This document shows positions 1-18,642 of a stretch of 64,000 nt of DNA, piece by piece. The notes beneath the pieces are model-generated. The model saw only the letters and a program-made list of their open reading frames with translations. It did no database searches and was not told the DNA's origin. A program made the translations under genes and the position numbers. Source of the DNA: Heterotrichella gracilis (taxonomy: Eukaryota > Sar > Xanthophyceae > Tribonematales > Xanthonemataceae); NCBI GenBank assembly GCA_032358255.1, contig JAULBX010023630.1, positions 1 through 64,000 of the forward strand, in the 5' to 3' direction. Position 1 is the first letter of the stretch. Each line of letters begins with the position of its first letter.

Positions 1-6231
<6,231 letters not shown>

Positions 6232-6709
6232 GGTGCTGGGCTGTGGCAAAGGCGGAGTGGATAGAGAGTGGGTGATGTGATGCCGACGGTGTGGAAAGCA
6301 GGTGGGTTTCTTTGCACCCAACAGCAGCTGGCGGTGCGATCCGCAGAGGGAAGCAAATAAGTTGTGTATAGCCTGTGCGTGCAAGCACCGACGTGCTAAA
6401 GGTGGAAGATAACTCGTGCCAAACAACGAGTTTTGCGCTAAAGGACGTTTTTGAATTTCAGTTCAAACTGGTCGGTGGGCAGTGGGCGGCGGGTGGCGGG
6501 CCAGGCGGCAATCCACAAAATGCATGCAAAACCTGCAGTATGAGTTCTTGTAGTGTTCAACCGCGTTCAATAGTGCAGATCCAGGTCGGTCATTCTGCAC
6601 CGCAAGCGAGCCGCGCACCTCTTACTTTTCCCTTCCCCAATCTGAAACCACACTTGCACTGGTTTTGCCTTTTGCGTGTGGATAGCATCGAAGCCAAGCT
6701 AGGCTCATA
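6232..6709. promoter_or_regulatory. Shared divergent promoter region MCM2 / UBA2
   Basis: 478 bp separate the two start codons, so both promoters and 5' UTRs must lie here or overlap. No TATA box at a convincing distance was seen. TTTTGCGC near 6432 resembles an E2F site but does not match the consensus strictly. No other gene was seen. Confidence 0.5.
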
Positions 6710-9700
6710 ATGGCGGTAGAAACCTCCCCTGACATCTCCCAAGACCCAGATGTACACGCGAAGGTTGGTGACTACCCTCTCTCCCCCCACCTACCACCTG
6801 CGCTGCACTGTCAATCAATGGGGTTCTAGGACCAACTGCATAGGACAATGCAACGTACCCATGTTCGTCCCACTCGTGTGCTGCAGATCAAAGAGGCCAC
6901 GGTTCTTTGCGTGGGGGCTGGAGGGATCGGCTGCGAGCTGCTGAAGACGCTTGCGCTCACTGGGTTCCGCAACATCGACGTGGTATGTAACGTGATGGCG
7001 GGGAAATCGCAACCCACCAAACCTTTGAAGCCATGCAGCTCATAGGTCATATGGGAACCAGGAGGTCGGTGCTGTCACGGTGGTATGTCTGCCACTGATT
7101 GCAATCAACGGTTCAGCGTTCTCAGCAGTTGAAAATATTCAACTGATGGCATGCATGCATATGGGCTCAAATCCCATCTCGTGCATTCGAGTGCATTCCA
7201 CCATCGGCCATGGGTCACACCCTCAACCACCTCTCTCCTCTGTATCCCTGCTGTCGGTGCCCAACCCCCACTTGCAACCTCCCACGCCCACCCACCGCTC
7301 CACCACCCACAGCCCCACCTACCCCCCTCCATTCCCACCCCCTGCCAAGGTTGACAGGAAAACCATACTATGGAGGGACTCCACCCACTCCTCCACCCAG
7401 CCCTCCACCCACTCCTCCACCCGCTCCGCACCCACTGCTCCACCACTGCTGCACCCACCGCTCCACCCTCCACCCCACTCATCCTCCTCCTTTCCCCCCC
7501 CTGCCAGGTTGACATGGACACCATCGAGACCAGCAACCTGAACCGCCAGTTCCTGTTCCGCAAGTGGCACGTGGGGGACAGCAAGGCGCAGGTGGCGGCG
7601 GACGCAATCAGGAAGTTCTGCCCAGCAGTGAACATAAAGGCGCACAGGGTAGGGGCCAAATGGGTGCACTACTGGCGCAGTACCACTACCCGTAGTTTCC
7701 AAGGTGCAAGTACTCGTGGCGTGTAGCGTGTGCGGTGGAGCTTGAGAGTGCAACAGCCATTGCTCTCTCCCTTTCTCCTTCCCTACGCCTGCCACCCCCC
7801 ACCCCCCACCCTTAGCAGTCACCCACACCCTCACCACCACCCCACAAACTCCGCATCCGCCTTGACATATAAAACCCCTAGCGGGACTGGGGACAAAACA
7901 GTCATTGCACTCTTCTGCACCCGTACCCATCCCACACAACTGACACCCAACACACACCAACAAAACCCTATGATGGAAACCCTATCTCAAAACCCTACTC
8001 ACCCTTCTCGCCCAGGCCAACATCAAGGAGCCCGCCTACAGCCTGGACTTCTTCCGCAGCTTTGACATTGTGCTCAACGGGCTGGACAACCTGGATGCAA
8101 GGAGGCACGTCAACAGGCTGTGCCTGGCGGCGGGGGTGCCCCTGGTGGAATCGGGCACGGCAGGATACGTGGGGCAGGTGGGGTGTTAGGGAGGATGTGG
8201 GCAAGGGCAATGACCGCTTACTGATAATGTAAGCAATAGGGATTGGTTGCGGTCAAGCACCATGCACAGCAACGACGTCCATGGCCATGGGACACACGTG
8301 AGTTGTACCACATGACAGGCATTGCTATAGCCACATCCACACCACACAGCAATCACACCACACACGCCCCTGTCACCCCCCACACTCTCTCCCTTCCCCG
8401 CTATCACCCCATTACCCACACCCAGGTCTCCGTGCACCTCTTTGGCGAGACCGAGTGCTTTGAGTGCCAGCCCAAGCCTGTGCAGAAGTCGTTCCCCATC
8501 TGCACCATCCGAAACACACCCGACAGGCCCATCCACTGCATCGTGTGGGCAAAGGACCTGCTGTTCCAGAGGCTATTTGGGCCGCCGGAAGCGCCCACAG
8601 ACCTGGACGAAGCAGGTAGGGGTGTGAGGAGACCCTTGGTAGGGTCTCTATGAACCATTAAAGGGTACGGGCTAAGGGTGCTCTTTCCAGCGCCTGTCTT
8701 TGCCATTGGATGCGCCCACAAACTGGGGCAAGGGATATCGGGATTGAAAGAAACCCTTGGCAGGGATTGTAGGAATTCGATGCCCTCCCGATCTTGCAGT
8801 GTCAGCGCATTCTTGCCCAGGCTGCTGCACACGCACTGGCACATGCAGCTTACCTCGCCACATGCGCTGTACTCTTTACACCCCGCACCCACACATCTTG
8901 GAAACCTTAAACCCTAACCAATGACATGGGCCTGCACCCCTTACACCCCGCACCCTCTACCTGGTAACCACCCCACGCACCTTTCAGGGAAGCAAGGCGG
9001 CGAGGAGGACGGGGATGCGAGCGCCCCTCCCGACGACAGCGGTGTGTTCCAGCAGGGCGAGGGGGAAGGGGCGGGGCCCTATGCGCGCCGCATCTTCAAC
9101 CACGTGTTCAGGGATGATGTGGAGCGGCTGCGGGGCATAGAGGTGGGGTGTGGGAGAGGGTTTGGAGGTGGTGGGAGTGGGTGTGGATGGTGGAGGTGGG
9201 GCGGGGGAAGGGTATTGGAGGGGTGGCGGTGCAAAATTTCCCCACTGGGTGTGTCTGGGAAACGATACAGATTGTTAACTTGCACAAGGGAACCTGAGCA
9301 TTGGCCAGCAATTGCACCCCCTATCTCCCAGTACTGAGTTTCCTACTCTCGACATGTCGAAGATGCGCACTCCCCTTGACTCCCTTCCCTTCCCTCCCCT
9401 CCCCAGGACATGTGGAAGGCGCGCACATCCCCCACCCCCCTTGACCTGGCCCAGCTGCTGCCAACCAATGGGGACACAGCGCCAGCGGCCAACGGCAGCT
9501 CGCCACCTGGTGATGACTCAGCGTGCGCGCAGCTGGGGCTTGGGGATGCCCACGCCACCTGGGATGTGGCCACCAGCACCAGGGTGTTTTTGAAAACCAT
9601 TGAGATTATGCTGGATCACCATGCAGACGAGGTAGGCATACCCTCCCAACCCTAACCAAGCCCTAGGCATACCCCACCCCCCCAGTCGGCGCATCCACCC

Positions 9701-12076
9701 TCAATGAAGGCAGTACCCCGCAGGCATTGTTAAAACCCTAGCCCACGCTAAGATACTAAAATCCTGTGCAAACCTCCTACCCCAAGTCGGCTCCTCCACT
9801 TTTGACAAGGACATAGACCTGCATGCCATTGCTGTGACTGCAGCCGCCAACTTGAGTGCGAGCTGCATTGCGTTACCTCCATGTGAGGATACCCTCCAAA
9901 ACCCTAGCCAGGACCCTGTCCAAATAAACACGCAACATGCATGCTACTCCATCCCCGCCCTGCCAGGGAACCACATAAATTCCTGGCAAGAACCCTACCA
10001 CCCCCACCCCAGGTCGGCTCCTCCACCTTTGACAAGGACATCGACCTGCACACCGAGTTTGTCACCGCCGCCGCCAACCTGCGCGCAGCATGCTACGCCA
10101 TCCCCGCCCTGCCCCTCTTTGGCGCCAAGGGCATGGCTGGCAACATCATCCACGCAATCGCCACCACCAACGCCATCATTTCAGGCCTCATCGTGTCGCA
10201 GGCGGTCAAGATCCTGGCGGGCCTGCGAAAGAAGTGCCAGGTGAGCGGGGGGGATTTGCGGGGAAGGGGACGGGAGGGGGTTATTTGATGATTGGAACGC
10301 AGAGGAATGGCAGGCAGAAGGGGGGTAGGGTGGGCAGAGCTGGGTGTTGGGTGCTGTTTTGAGGGCGAAGATTTGAACTGTAAGGGATTTGAAGGGTTTT
10401 AGGTGCAAGGATTCCGTGGTGCAATTCGAGAACCCTTCTGCCTAGGGTTTAGGGTTCTCCCCTTATCTGCGCAGGACGTGTACGTGAACCAGTTTCCCAG
10501 CAACCGGCGGCTGCTGGTGCCCGCACTGCCCCAGGCGCCCAACCCATCCTGCCTGGTGTGCGGCAATGCGCAGCTGCAGCTGGCGATCAACACGCAGACA
10601 ACCACGCTGCGGGGGCTGGTGGACAAGGTATGCCCTAAAACCCTACACAGTAAAACACACTAGATCTTAGCACTATGGTCCCAACATCTCTTTTCGCCAT
10701 GTGTGCTACCAGGGGTGTTAATATATAAAATTGGGTTATATCTTAATACCCCTGGTGCTACAACGCACTACAGTGGGCAGCAAGGCTTGATCCCAAAATA
10801 GACTGTATTTATTAAGCATGCTGTGAATGCTCGCCTGTCTGTGAAGTGGCCAACATCATGGCCTTTGCTTTCATCAGTGGACAGTGGATCTCCTGACCCT
10901 TCAAAACCCTACTGTAGGTTTTGAAGCACCGCCTGTCCGTGAGCTGCCCCAGCATCATGGCCAACGAGTTCATGTACGAGGAGGGGGACGACCTGGAGGA
11001 GGATGAGATCCAGATGAACGCGCGGAACCTGGGAAAGGCGCTGGCGGTACGTGGGGGTGGGGGTGGGTGTGGGTGCCTTGCTGGGCGAGCAATGGCGACG
11101 TTGCACATGTTGGTGACAGTGGGTAATCCCGTGATTGCGCACGCATGTGGGTGGGGACGGGTAGGGGGTAATGCAGGGGTGGGTTAATTGTATGTAGCAA
11201 TTTGTCCCACCAAGCTCATGTCATGTGATCAGCACATGGTGGGCAACCAAGTCCACACTTCCCCCCACCCCCACCACCACCAGCACACACACACACACAC
11301 CCCACACCCCAGGACCTGCCCGGCGGCGGCATCTGCCACAACACCATCTGCCACATCAGCGACCAGGCGCAGCACCTCACCTTGACCCTGGTGGTGAGCC
11401 ACCGGGAGGTGGGCGAGGAGGAGGATGCGGATGGCTTTGTGCTGCAGGGGAGCGTGCCGCAGGCAAAAGGGGAGGAGGAGGCGGGGGCGGAGGGGGGCGC
11501 AGGTGCGGTGCAGATAATTGTGGTCGGTGGTGTGTGTGGTGTGTGGGTTGGGGGGTGCACGCTTGAGGGAGGGTGGCCTAGCCGCTGCAATCTGAATCTT
11601 ATTGCGTGGGGCAGCTTTAAGTTTGCCATTTGGTTGCACCCTAAACCCTAATTTCTACCTTGTGCGAGCCTGGCGCTGCCACCGCATCCTGTGCTCCAAA
11701 CGTCATGGGGTTCTTCTGGATTTAGAGGAGGTAAATTAGCATACCCTAGCTGGAATGAGTCCATGACTGCAACGGACAGCAATATGCGACACAAGTTTAT
11801 AGGTAGTATAACCCCCCCACCCCCGCCCCCGCAGGCCCCTCCCCCTCCGCGCCACTCCCCACCTCCAGCACCTACCAGCAGGACGATGGGGTGCTGGTCA
11901 TACTGGACGATGCAGATGGTGCGGGAGGCAGCGGCGCAGGGCCAAGCACGTCGGGCGTCAAGCGCCAAAAGCGGAGGGTATCTGCTGCTGCTGAAGACCG
12001 TAGTGACCCTAAGGGTAAACGGCCGAGGGTGGAGGTGGAGGTAGAGGTGGAGGATGACGTCATTGAGTTGGACTGA
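6710..12076 (+). CDS. UBA2: SUMO-activating enzyme subunit 2 (UBA2/SAE2)
   Basis: Catalytic half of the SUMO E1. It adenylates SUMO and carries it as a thioester. Twelve exons: 6710-6763, 6887-6982, 7508-7648, 8016-8177, 8426-8615, 8988-9142, 9407-9631, 10013-10240, 10475-10627, 10918-11046, 11313-11502, 11835-12076 (654 aa; human about 640). The nucleotide-binding loop is [11 protein letters not shown] (G28-G33) and the adenylation signature SNLNRQFLF. Zinc cysteines are C162, C165, C443 and C446. The catalytic cysteine is C177 in [21 protein letters not shown]'s first half. KSMAGN-like [18 protein letters not shown] follows. A ubiquitin-fold domain precedes a basic, NLS-like C-tail ending DDVIELD, close to the animal DDVIALD ending. 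Introns before exons 3, 7, 8 and 10 contain diverged echoes of those exons. Confidence 0.96.
9780..10115 (+). repeat. Echo of UBA2 exon 8 in preceding intron
   Basis: About 100 bases of exon 8 (10008-10115) recur at about 9780-9890 with roughly 75-80 percent identity by eye. A further scrap of the same exon is at 9933-9967, and a possible acceptor scrap near 9682. The copy has lost frame and is not a usable exon. Confidence 0.75.
11282..11302. repeat. (CA)n microsatellite
   Basis: Ten CA units in the UBA2 intron just upstream of exon 11. Confidence 0.85.
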
Positions 12077-13671
12077 GGGCGCCAAAGAAGGGGTTAAATT
12101 AAGCACTAAGGGTGAAGGAAACCTTGGGGTGTATGGGCGGTGTTGGACTGAGGGTGGAGAGAATCCTGAGGAGGGTTTTCTATGGACATCAGGGAGAGGA
12201 GGAAGGTTGGGCCCAACTCCTTGTCACAGGCAGGAGATGAAGTTGGCAGATAGCAGGTGCACGATTAGGAGTGGAGTCAAGCGCAGAACCCTGGCAGGGT
12301 GAGTGGAGAAGGAGCCTGTAGGTGGACCACTGCGCAACTGGCAGCCGCAGGCTATGCCTGTCAGTTCGTGACTGTATGCTGTTGGGCCTGTTTAAGGGAA
12401 TTTCCGCACTGGACACAGCGTACTGAACCCACTGAGTACACCACAATATTCTGTACATAGGCAGGCAGGGCAGGCAACTATATTCTAAGACTTTTCTAAT
12501 GGGTGTTTGGGTACTTGACCGGAGCCGCAACCATTGACTTGCGACACTGCTGACTGCTAATCACGCGTATGACAACTTCCAACGGTCTCTAACCCCATCT
12601 GTTTGGGCAGGGATCTCTGTGCCCTGCAATGCAGTGGGTTCCTGTCCCCATCTGCGGGGGTGCACCACTTTGCTTGCAGCACTTGGGAGACTGTGTGGCA
12701 GGGATCCTTACAGCTTGGTATTCTGCGTGTGCTGTGTTATAGTGCCCAGGCCACAAAACCCAGATTGGGAAAGTGCGGGTGCGGTAATCCAATGATGAGT
12801 CATGCAGTGCTTCGACCGGTGGAGAGGGTCCTGCCTGAGAGCAACGCCATCTGTGCTGTCTGTGGCAGGTACCATGGTTGATGATGACTTCAACTGGGTG
12901 ATCTGGCAGTGGTGAGGGCTGAATATGTACTGTACCCAAACAGGCCATAGTAGGTTATGGGAGAATTGGCCCCAATTGCACTTGGGAACAGAGGCACACT
13001 GCATACTGCAGTGAAAGAGCGAACGCCACACAAGGCGGACAGGGCAGCCACAAGTGGTGTGTTGACAGATGCAGCTGCATGTCTGAAAGTGCCGTGCTTT
13101 CACCCTGCAACATTAGCATCATTCCTGTACTGCTGCGTACAGTCACTTGTTCCACAAGGGTGACCCTCATACACAGCATAGTGCAGCGTGTGTTTATAGG
13201 GAAGTCTGAAGGTGTGGAGAGCAGTACTTTACAGAAGCTCGCACTCGAGACCAACAACAGCCTAAAAGGCAACCCTGCTATCCTGACACAACTCGGGCAA
13301 CGGCCTCAGCATGCAGTGTCCCTGTGTGTCCAACCTGCGACTAGTTAAGTTCCTCAGCAGCTAGCCAAAAAGGGATGGTCCAGACAGAAAGAAAAAGGGA
13401 TCCTGCTTGACAGTACTGCCCATCAGGGCACACACAGATACCACCACTTACAATTGCAGACGTCCAAAGGGCACAGCTCATGTGTTCCATGCTTCCAAGT
13501 AGGTCGAAAAGCAGTCTGTTTAAAGCTCTGACACAGGTTTCTCGCCGTTGACAGTGCCACCCCCCATCCTCAAATCACCCCAAAACAAAACGCCCAACCC
13601 CAGTCACCCATAGTGAGAGAACCCTTCACCCAAACACAGTGAATCCAGCTGTGCACCAGACAACTCTCCGC
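12077..13671. other. Intergenic, convergent UBA2 / thioredoxin 3' ends
   Basis: 1.6 kb with only short open frames on both strands, no recognisable domain and no splice-consistent chain. Must hold both 3' UTRs. Confidence 0.6.
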
Positions 13672-14398
13672 TCACAGGTACTTCTCAAGGGTTTGTACCA
13701 AGGTGGACTTGGGCACTGCACCAATCACGGTGTCCATCTTTTGCCCGTTCTTGAACACCATGACGGTGGGAATGCTCCTGATGCCGTACTCGGTTGCCAC
13801 GCTGGGGCTCTCGTCCGTGTTGAGCTTGAGCTGCAAATGACAAGGTGCAGGATAAGTGGCTGATGGGGCAGAAATCGTATCATGTGCCACACTCATATCT
13901 TGGAACATTCCACCCACTCACCGCAACCACCTTCCCCGAGAACTCCGTCGCAATCTCGTCCACCAGTGGGGCAATCATCCGGCAAGGTCCGCACCATGGC
14001 GCCCAGAAGTCAACCAGCACTGGGAGCGGGCTCTTCAGCACCAGCTCCTCCCATGTGTTGTCAGTGACAGCGCCAGCGGCTGCAGATGGCACCCACCCAT
14101 TCAGCAATTGTATCCCACTCAAACCACAGCATCACAACGAGCAGCAGCAGGAGTTCGATCCAGTTGTGCAAAGGGCGAGTGTCCTACCTGCGGTTGTGGC
14201 CTTGTCCGCGGCGAACACACGGAGGGAGGTCCTAGCCTTGGCAGCAGACACCTTGGGGGTGAATGCTGAGACGGGTAGCCTTGCCACGGCAGACGAGGAG
14301 GACAGCGCATGCCTCTGGGGCGCGCGGCTGGAGCCTGCTTTGCTGCCCCTGCTGCAGGTGCAAGGAGCCACCTTCGCAGAGAGCTGAGTGGCCAACAT
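13672..14398 (-). CDS. Thioredoxin, chloroplast m-type
   Basis: Small thiol-disulfide reductase that passes electrons from ferredoxin-thioredoxin reductase to plastid enzymes. Three exons: 14398-14188, 14079-13922, 13830-13672 (175 aa). Residues 1 to about 68 are rich in S, A, K and R with few acids, a chloroplast transit peptide. The mature fold carries the active site [14 protein letters not shown] (C100, C103) and the cis-proline loop [11 protein letters not shown]. It ends LVQTLEKYL, as m-type thioredoxins do. The ATG was chosen because it opens the transit peptide; the frame continues upstream without another good start. Head-to-head with RRP46 (623 bp). The m-type class is inferred from overall resemblance; x or y types are less likely. 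Confidence 0.93.
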
Positions 14399-15021
14399 TG
14401 TGAACGGTGTGTGCGTACGATGGGTGATGAAGCAGTGCAGGACACACAAAGATCACGGGGCCAGAAACCTCGAGAAAGCACGCGGGGTGACACGGTGCAC
14501 GTCTGCAAAGGTGAACAGAGACGGTATATGGCAGATGTGCAGGGTATTTGAGGGCTGCAGACTGTTCCAGCGCACGAAGCTCGCGTGTAGTAGAGAGTTT
14601 GGCCAAACCCACTTTTGCTCTTGATCCAAAAACAATCTAATTTATGATATGGGCCATATCTTAAGGACCCTCATCCCAGGGACTACTACTGCCTGTAAAG
14701 CCAAACTTTGGTCCCCATTGTGTTGGCGCCATTGGTTGTCAAGCCTCCAAAGCAGGCGGTTTGTGGGTCTCTCTCGTCAAACTGGGAAGGAGCAAGCCCT
14801 TTCCATGAATAAGGATACGTCCACGACTGGTGCATGTTACTTGCCGTGTAGCCTCAGCCACTGGAGCCGTCACCCCACTTCCGTTCCCACCCTATGAGTG
14901 CAACCTGAAGTCTTGCCAAAGCTAGCCTTCTTACCTGTAGTTTGGCCCTATAGGCCTCTGCCACTTACCTCTGGCAATATGTCTCTCAATAGTAGCTAAC
15001 CACTCAGTGGGCCAGCATACC
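14399..15021. promoter_or_regulatory. Divergent promoter region thioredoxin m / RRP46
   Basis: 623 bp between the two ATGs. No additional gene or clear motif was seen. Confidence 0.45.
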
Positions 15022-16979
15022 ATGGCACTACCAACCACGCTCAAAAGGACTGGCGACCGAAAACAAGATGAACTCAGGTATGGCTCAGAACCTCGAGGTC
15101 CTGGGCACCATACCTAGCGCAAATAACTTACCTGTATTCAAAGCGACGCTTGCCTGTGGTTGTGCAGGACGTTGCTGTGTGAGCGGGGTGTGCTAAACCG
15201 GGCAGACGGGTCGGCCCGCTGGACCCAAGGGGGTTCCTCCGTACTAGCGGCGGTGTACGGTCCAATCATGGCGGGCCTGAGGCGTGAGAACCCGGAGAAA
15301 GCCATCGTGACGGTGGTGTACCGGCCGCGCAGCGGCATACCAGGTGGGCACAATGCATGCATATGCGCATGCATGGAAATACTGGCAGGGGTGATATTGT
15401 CGCAGCCACAAAACATGTTCTTTTGCACCTGCAAATGCAACGACATCCCCGAGACAACCAGTATCACCTCCTGGGTAGATGGAAAACAATTGTCATTCTC
15501 GCATTGGTGCAATTGCATGGCCGCAGGTGCGCCATGCCATTGCATGCACTTTGGCAAGTAGCGCGCCCTGGCGGGGGTTGCACACTTGCATCTTTTCAAT
15601 CATACGGTATAATGGTGGGTGTGCAATTCCACAATCTCACCCTTGTCAGTGCGTGCTGTGCGTGATTTGCAGGCCCCGCTGAGCGACTTGCAGAGTCGCT
15701 GGTCCGCACCACTGTGGAGAGCGTCATCCTCACACAGGTGCACCCAAAGACAGAGATACAGGTGGTGCTGCAGGTGCGCACACGAAACCTTTTCAAATTA
15801 CGGGAAAACCTGCTCCTGTGGCTCTACCAGTTGCCAGTCCAACGAGTCGTGGGCACTGCGTCGAGAGGTACTGCATGGCGTGCATAGAGACGAAACAAAG
15901 CCTCTGGGTTGGCTGGTCTATGTGACATAGCCTACCGGTACTGGACTGGCAGATGATGGACACTCACCTCACGCCATGGACCTTGCCCTTGGCACACACC
16001 CGTATACCTTAATTCCAACCCCAAACCACCCGTAAACCCTTACCGCCCACCGCGCAGGTGTACACCGAGGACGGCAGCCTGCTTGCCTGCGCAATCAACG
16101 CAGCAGTGGCCGCGCTATTGGATGCAGCCATTCCCATGCGCCAGACGCTAGGTGGGCGCTTATTTCCCTAGTAATTGTCACGGTAGCCTGCGCAACAACC
16201 TTGGAATAAATGTGAATGTCATTTTCGCGTTCCGTGTGTCTTGTATATAACCATCAGTCACGCCATACCCATGCGCCAGTCACTATGTTGAGTCCTGGCA
16301 CGCATTGTGCTCACATTTAGCATGAAAGGTGATTCCCACACAGCGATACCAGATGATGATGAGCTGTGTGTGTGTGTCCGCAGCTGCTGCATGCTGTGGG
16401 TTCCTGCCAAGTGGCGTGCTGCTACTGGACCCTGAGGCGGAGGAGGAAAAGGTGCGGGGTTCTGCGCATCATATGGAACCCACATGGGGTCATGCCTGCC
16501 TGCATACCTGCCTGCATGTGTGGCCATCGGCATGGATACAACCTGTACATGCGTGCACAAGTGTAACCACCTGCATGTATACAAACATAAGAGATGCGCG
16601 CGTATTGAAGCATCTGCATGTACCAAAATAAACATCCAGGGGCATGTATCCTCGTTTGCAGGTGTACAATATGTACATGCATACACATGGGAATGCCAGG
16701 ACCTGCGACCCAACCCCTTTTCCTCCCGCCTCGCAGGAGTGTACCTCCCTTGTCACCTGCGCATACGTGCGCCAGGCGGAACCCTTCGGTGCCGCCACCT
16801 GGATGGACGAGGGCAGCCTGGCCAGCAGCCACACGCAGGGGGGCATGTCACTGGATGAGTACGGGGAGGGGTGCCGCATGGTGCGGGCGGCCTGTGACAG
16901 CCTGTGGGGGTTCCAGCAGGGCGTGATGGAGAAGACCTTCAGGCGGGCACTGGAGCAGCAGCAAAAAGGGGTGCAATGA
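15022..16979 (+). CDS. RRP46: Exosome complex subunit RRP46 (EXOSC5), RNase PH fold
   Basis: Structural ring subunit of the RNA exosome (nucleus and cytoplasm). Six exons: 15022-15077, 15168-15343, 15673-15773, 16058-16151, 16384-16451, 16737-16979 (245 aa, phases consistent; human EXOSC5 is 235). The N-terminus MALPTTLKRTG leads into DELRTLLCERGVLNRADGSA, the typical RNase PH opening, then QGGSSVLAAVYGP. Later segments are EDGSLLACAINAAVAALLDA and PSGVLLLDPEAEEE. The start at 15022 was chosen because its exon ends in the phase needed by exon 2; the ATG at 15070 does not. A broken copy lies 6 kb downstream. Confidence 0.93.
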
Positions 16980-18298
16980 CACACATCATCACTGCGGCAG
17001 CAAATGTTGCCCAGTGTGGGGTCACTGACATGCGGCATGCTAGCCTGGGGTGTGCACAGCGTGGAGTAGAGACCGCGCACAATGGCTCAGGTTGTTGGAT
17101 GCTGAGGCGCATTGCCAATGCTTTCAGCAGGGTGTGATCTAGAAGATATGGAAGTGCGCGCTGGGGCAGCAGGGACAATCATTGTGACACTGTATGGAGT
17201 AAACCAGCAGCAGCAGCCTGTTTGCGGCAGCAGCAGCAGCAGCAAATGTTGGCCACGTACAGTGTCAGCACAGCTTTATTGGGTGCTAGCATGGGTGTAG
17301 TGTGAACCTTTACTGCTCCCAAATTGCTGCATGGCATGGACTCCATGCGGTACTCCATACGGTAAGATTCAATGTGGCAGCTGCCGTAGGAGCAGCCAAG
17401 CGCTACGGTAGCCAATGACACTAGTGAATTTCACCGATAAAATTCAATTTGCCGAAACAGTCATTAGTCTGCATCAGAGGCAATCATATGCTGATCATCA
17501 TATTCGGTTCACCAAAATACTGGTATGGATTCGGCTACAGCCACGAGGCGGTGCCTGTAGGCGCACTTGTAGGGCATGTAGGAATTTACAACCACAATAC
17601 TGTGACAGGTGGTCAACCAAATGGATTGCATTCGTTTTCCTGGGCACGCCACGGGCTGGTTAATTTCATCAGTGGCCCCTTGACCTATAAACGACTAGCT
17701 ATTCTAGCCTTATAACAACGTCGGCAAGGTGCCAGCACTGGTCATGCATCACACACAATGATCGCCACCGGTGACGCGCCTTGTGGCCGCCACGATAGCG
17801 CGGTAACTACTTGCAACTAAGATAGGCCACACATGGCCTGTTGCAAGATTGTGAAAATTGACAACAGTTACTGGCTTGCTTTCATTCCAAGCAAAATGTA
17901 ATACATACTATGCAACGGAAAGAATTTGGCTACCATCATGATGATACAGCACTTGCAAACCAAGTGTTTGCTGTACAATGCACTTCTCCCTCTAATGGAA
18001 TCAGCGGGTTAGCTTGACGTCAAAACTTTCAACATCTGACTAGCACATGCATGCCGTGGTATACCGCAATTAGCAGGCTGAGCGACATTGCTTGCAGCCT
18101 GGGTTGGACACCAACCTAGGGTTCCCCCGCCAGCGGCGCCTGCACAGTGGGTTGCATGGGCTCTTCTGCCAGCCTTCCACACCAAGACCAGGCAATCTTT
18201 AGGGTTTGGGCCTAGGGTTTCCCCGCCAACACCGCCTGCGCCAGCGAGTTGCTTGGGCTCTTCTGCCAGCTCTTCCACAGCATGTCCTGGTACTGCCG
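15290..18298. repeat. Segmental duplication, unit A
   Basis: Covers RRP46 from within exon 2, the 3' intergenic region, and a fragment of the CCDC124 last exon. It aligns in order with unit B (about 20985-24165). Shared islands include the GTGTACCGGCCGCGCAGCGG exon end, the last RRP46 exon, the CAATCAT/CAATCAAG region near 17480 and 23400, and the CCDC124 tail. Intergenic parts have diverged with many indels, so the event is not recent. Confidence 0.85.
16980..18084. other. Intergenic part of duplication unit A
   Basis: No gene seen. CAG-type repeats occur at about 17203-17245. Much of the stretch aligns loosely to 22732-23930 in unit B. Confidence 0.6.
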
Positions 18299-18300
18299 CA
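18085..18300 (-). pseudogene. CCDC124 3'-end fragment
   Basis: Matches the end of the CCDC124 last exon and the downstream echo (23930-24165) but stops abruptly near 18298, in sequence equivalent to 24160. Upstream exons are absent. It is therefore the cut-off end of duplication unit A, not a gene. The duplicated echo is present here too, so the echo is older than the duplication. Confidence 0.85.
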
Positions 18301-18642
18301 ACTGGTCACAATTGCCATTGTACTAGTGCGTTGGCTTGTAGCCTCCTCCAACATGGCAAGGCCTTCCACCGCAAGTGGCATACAGCAAGCTTTGTAAATC
18401 CAGAACTTTCACTTCCCAACATAGAGCGGACGTTGACAAATGTCGGTGGCAGCGGCGCAGGCACTGGCGGCGGGCGGGGCGATAGGCGAGGCAGCAGCAG
18501 TGGCCTACATGGATCTGTGTGCCAACAAGCCAGTTCAGTCCATTATACACTCGCTTGAAAGGGGCAAAAAAAGGGCAAACAGAAGTTCACCGTGGCAATA
18601 CGATTAAGAATCAACAACAGCTCACCTGAAAAAGCCCTAGCC

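Noticed and set aside
6425-6445. E2F site in the MCM2/UBA2 promoter
   Set aside because: TTTTGCGC does not meet the TTTSSCGC consensus; only mentioned as a resemblance.
12077-13671. Several 70-130-codon open frames downstream of UBA2
   Set aside because: Overlap on both strands, no domain, no conserved motif and no splice chain; typical of GC-rich intergenic DNA.
15070-15170. ATG at 15070 as RRP46 start
   Set aside because: Its donor leaves the wrong phase for exon 2; the ATG at 15022 gives the correct phase and a typical N-terminus.
17203-17245. CAG repeats as a coding polyglutamine tract
   Set aside because: Lie in the 3' flank of RRP46 after its stop, with no open gene model.
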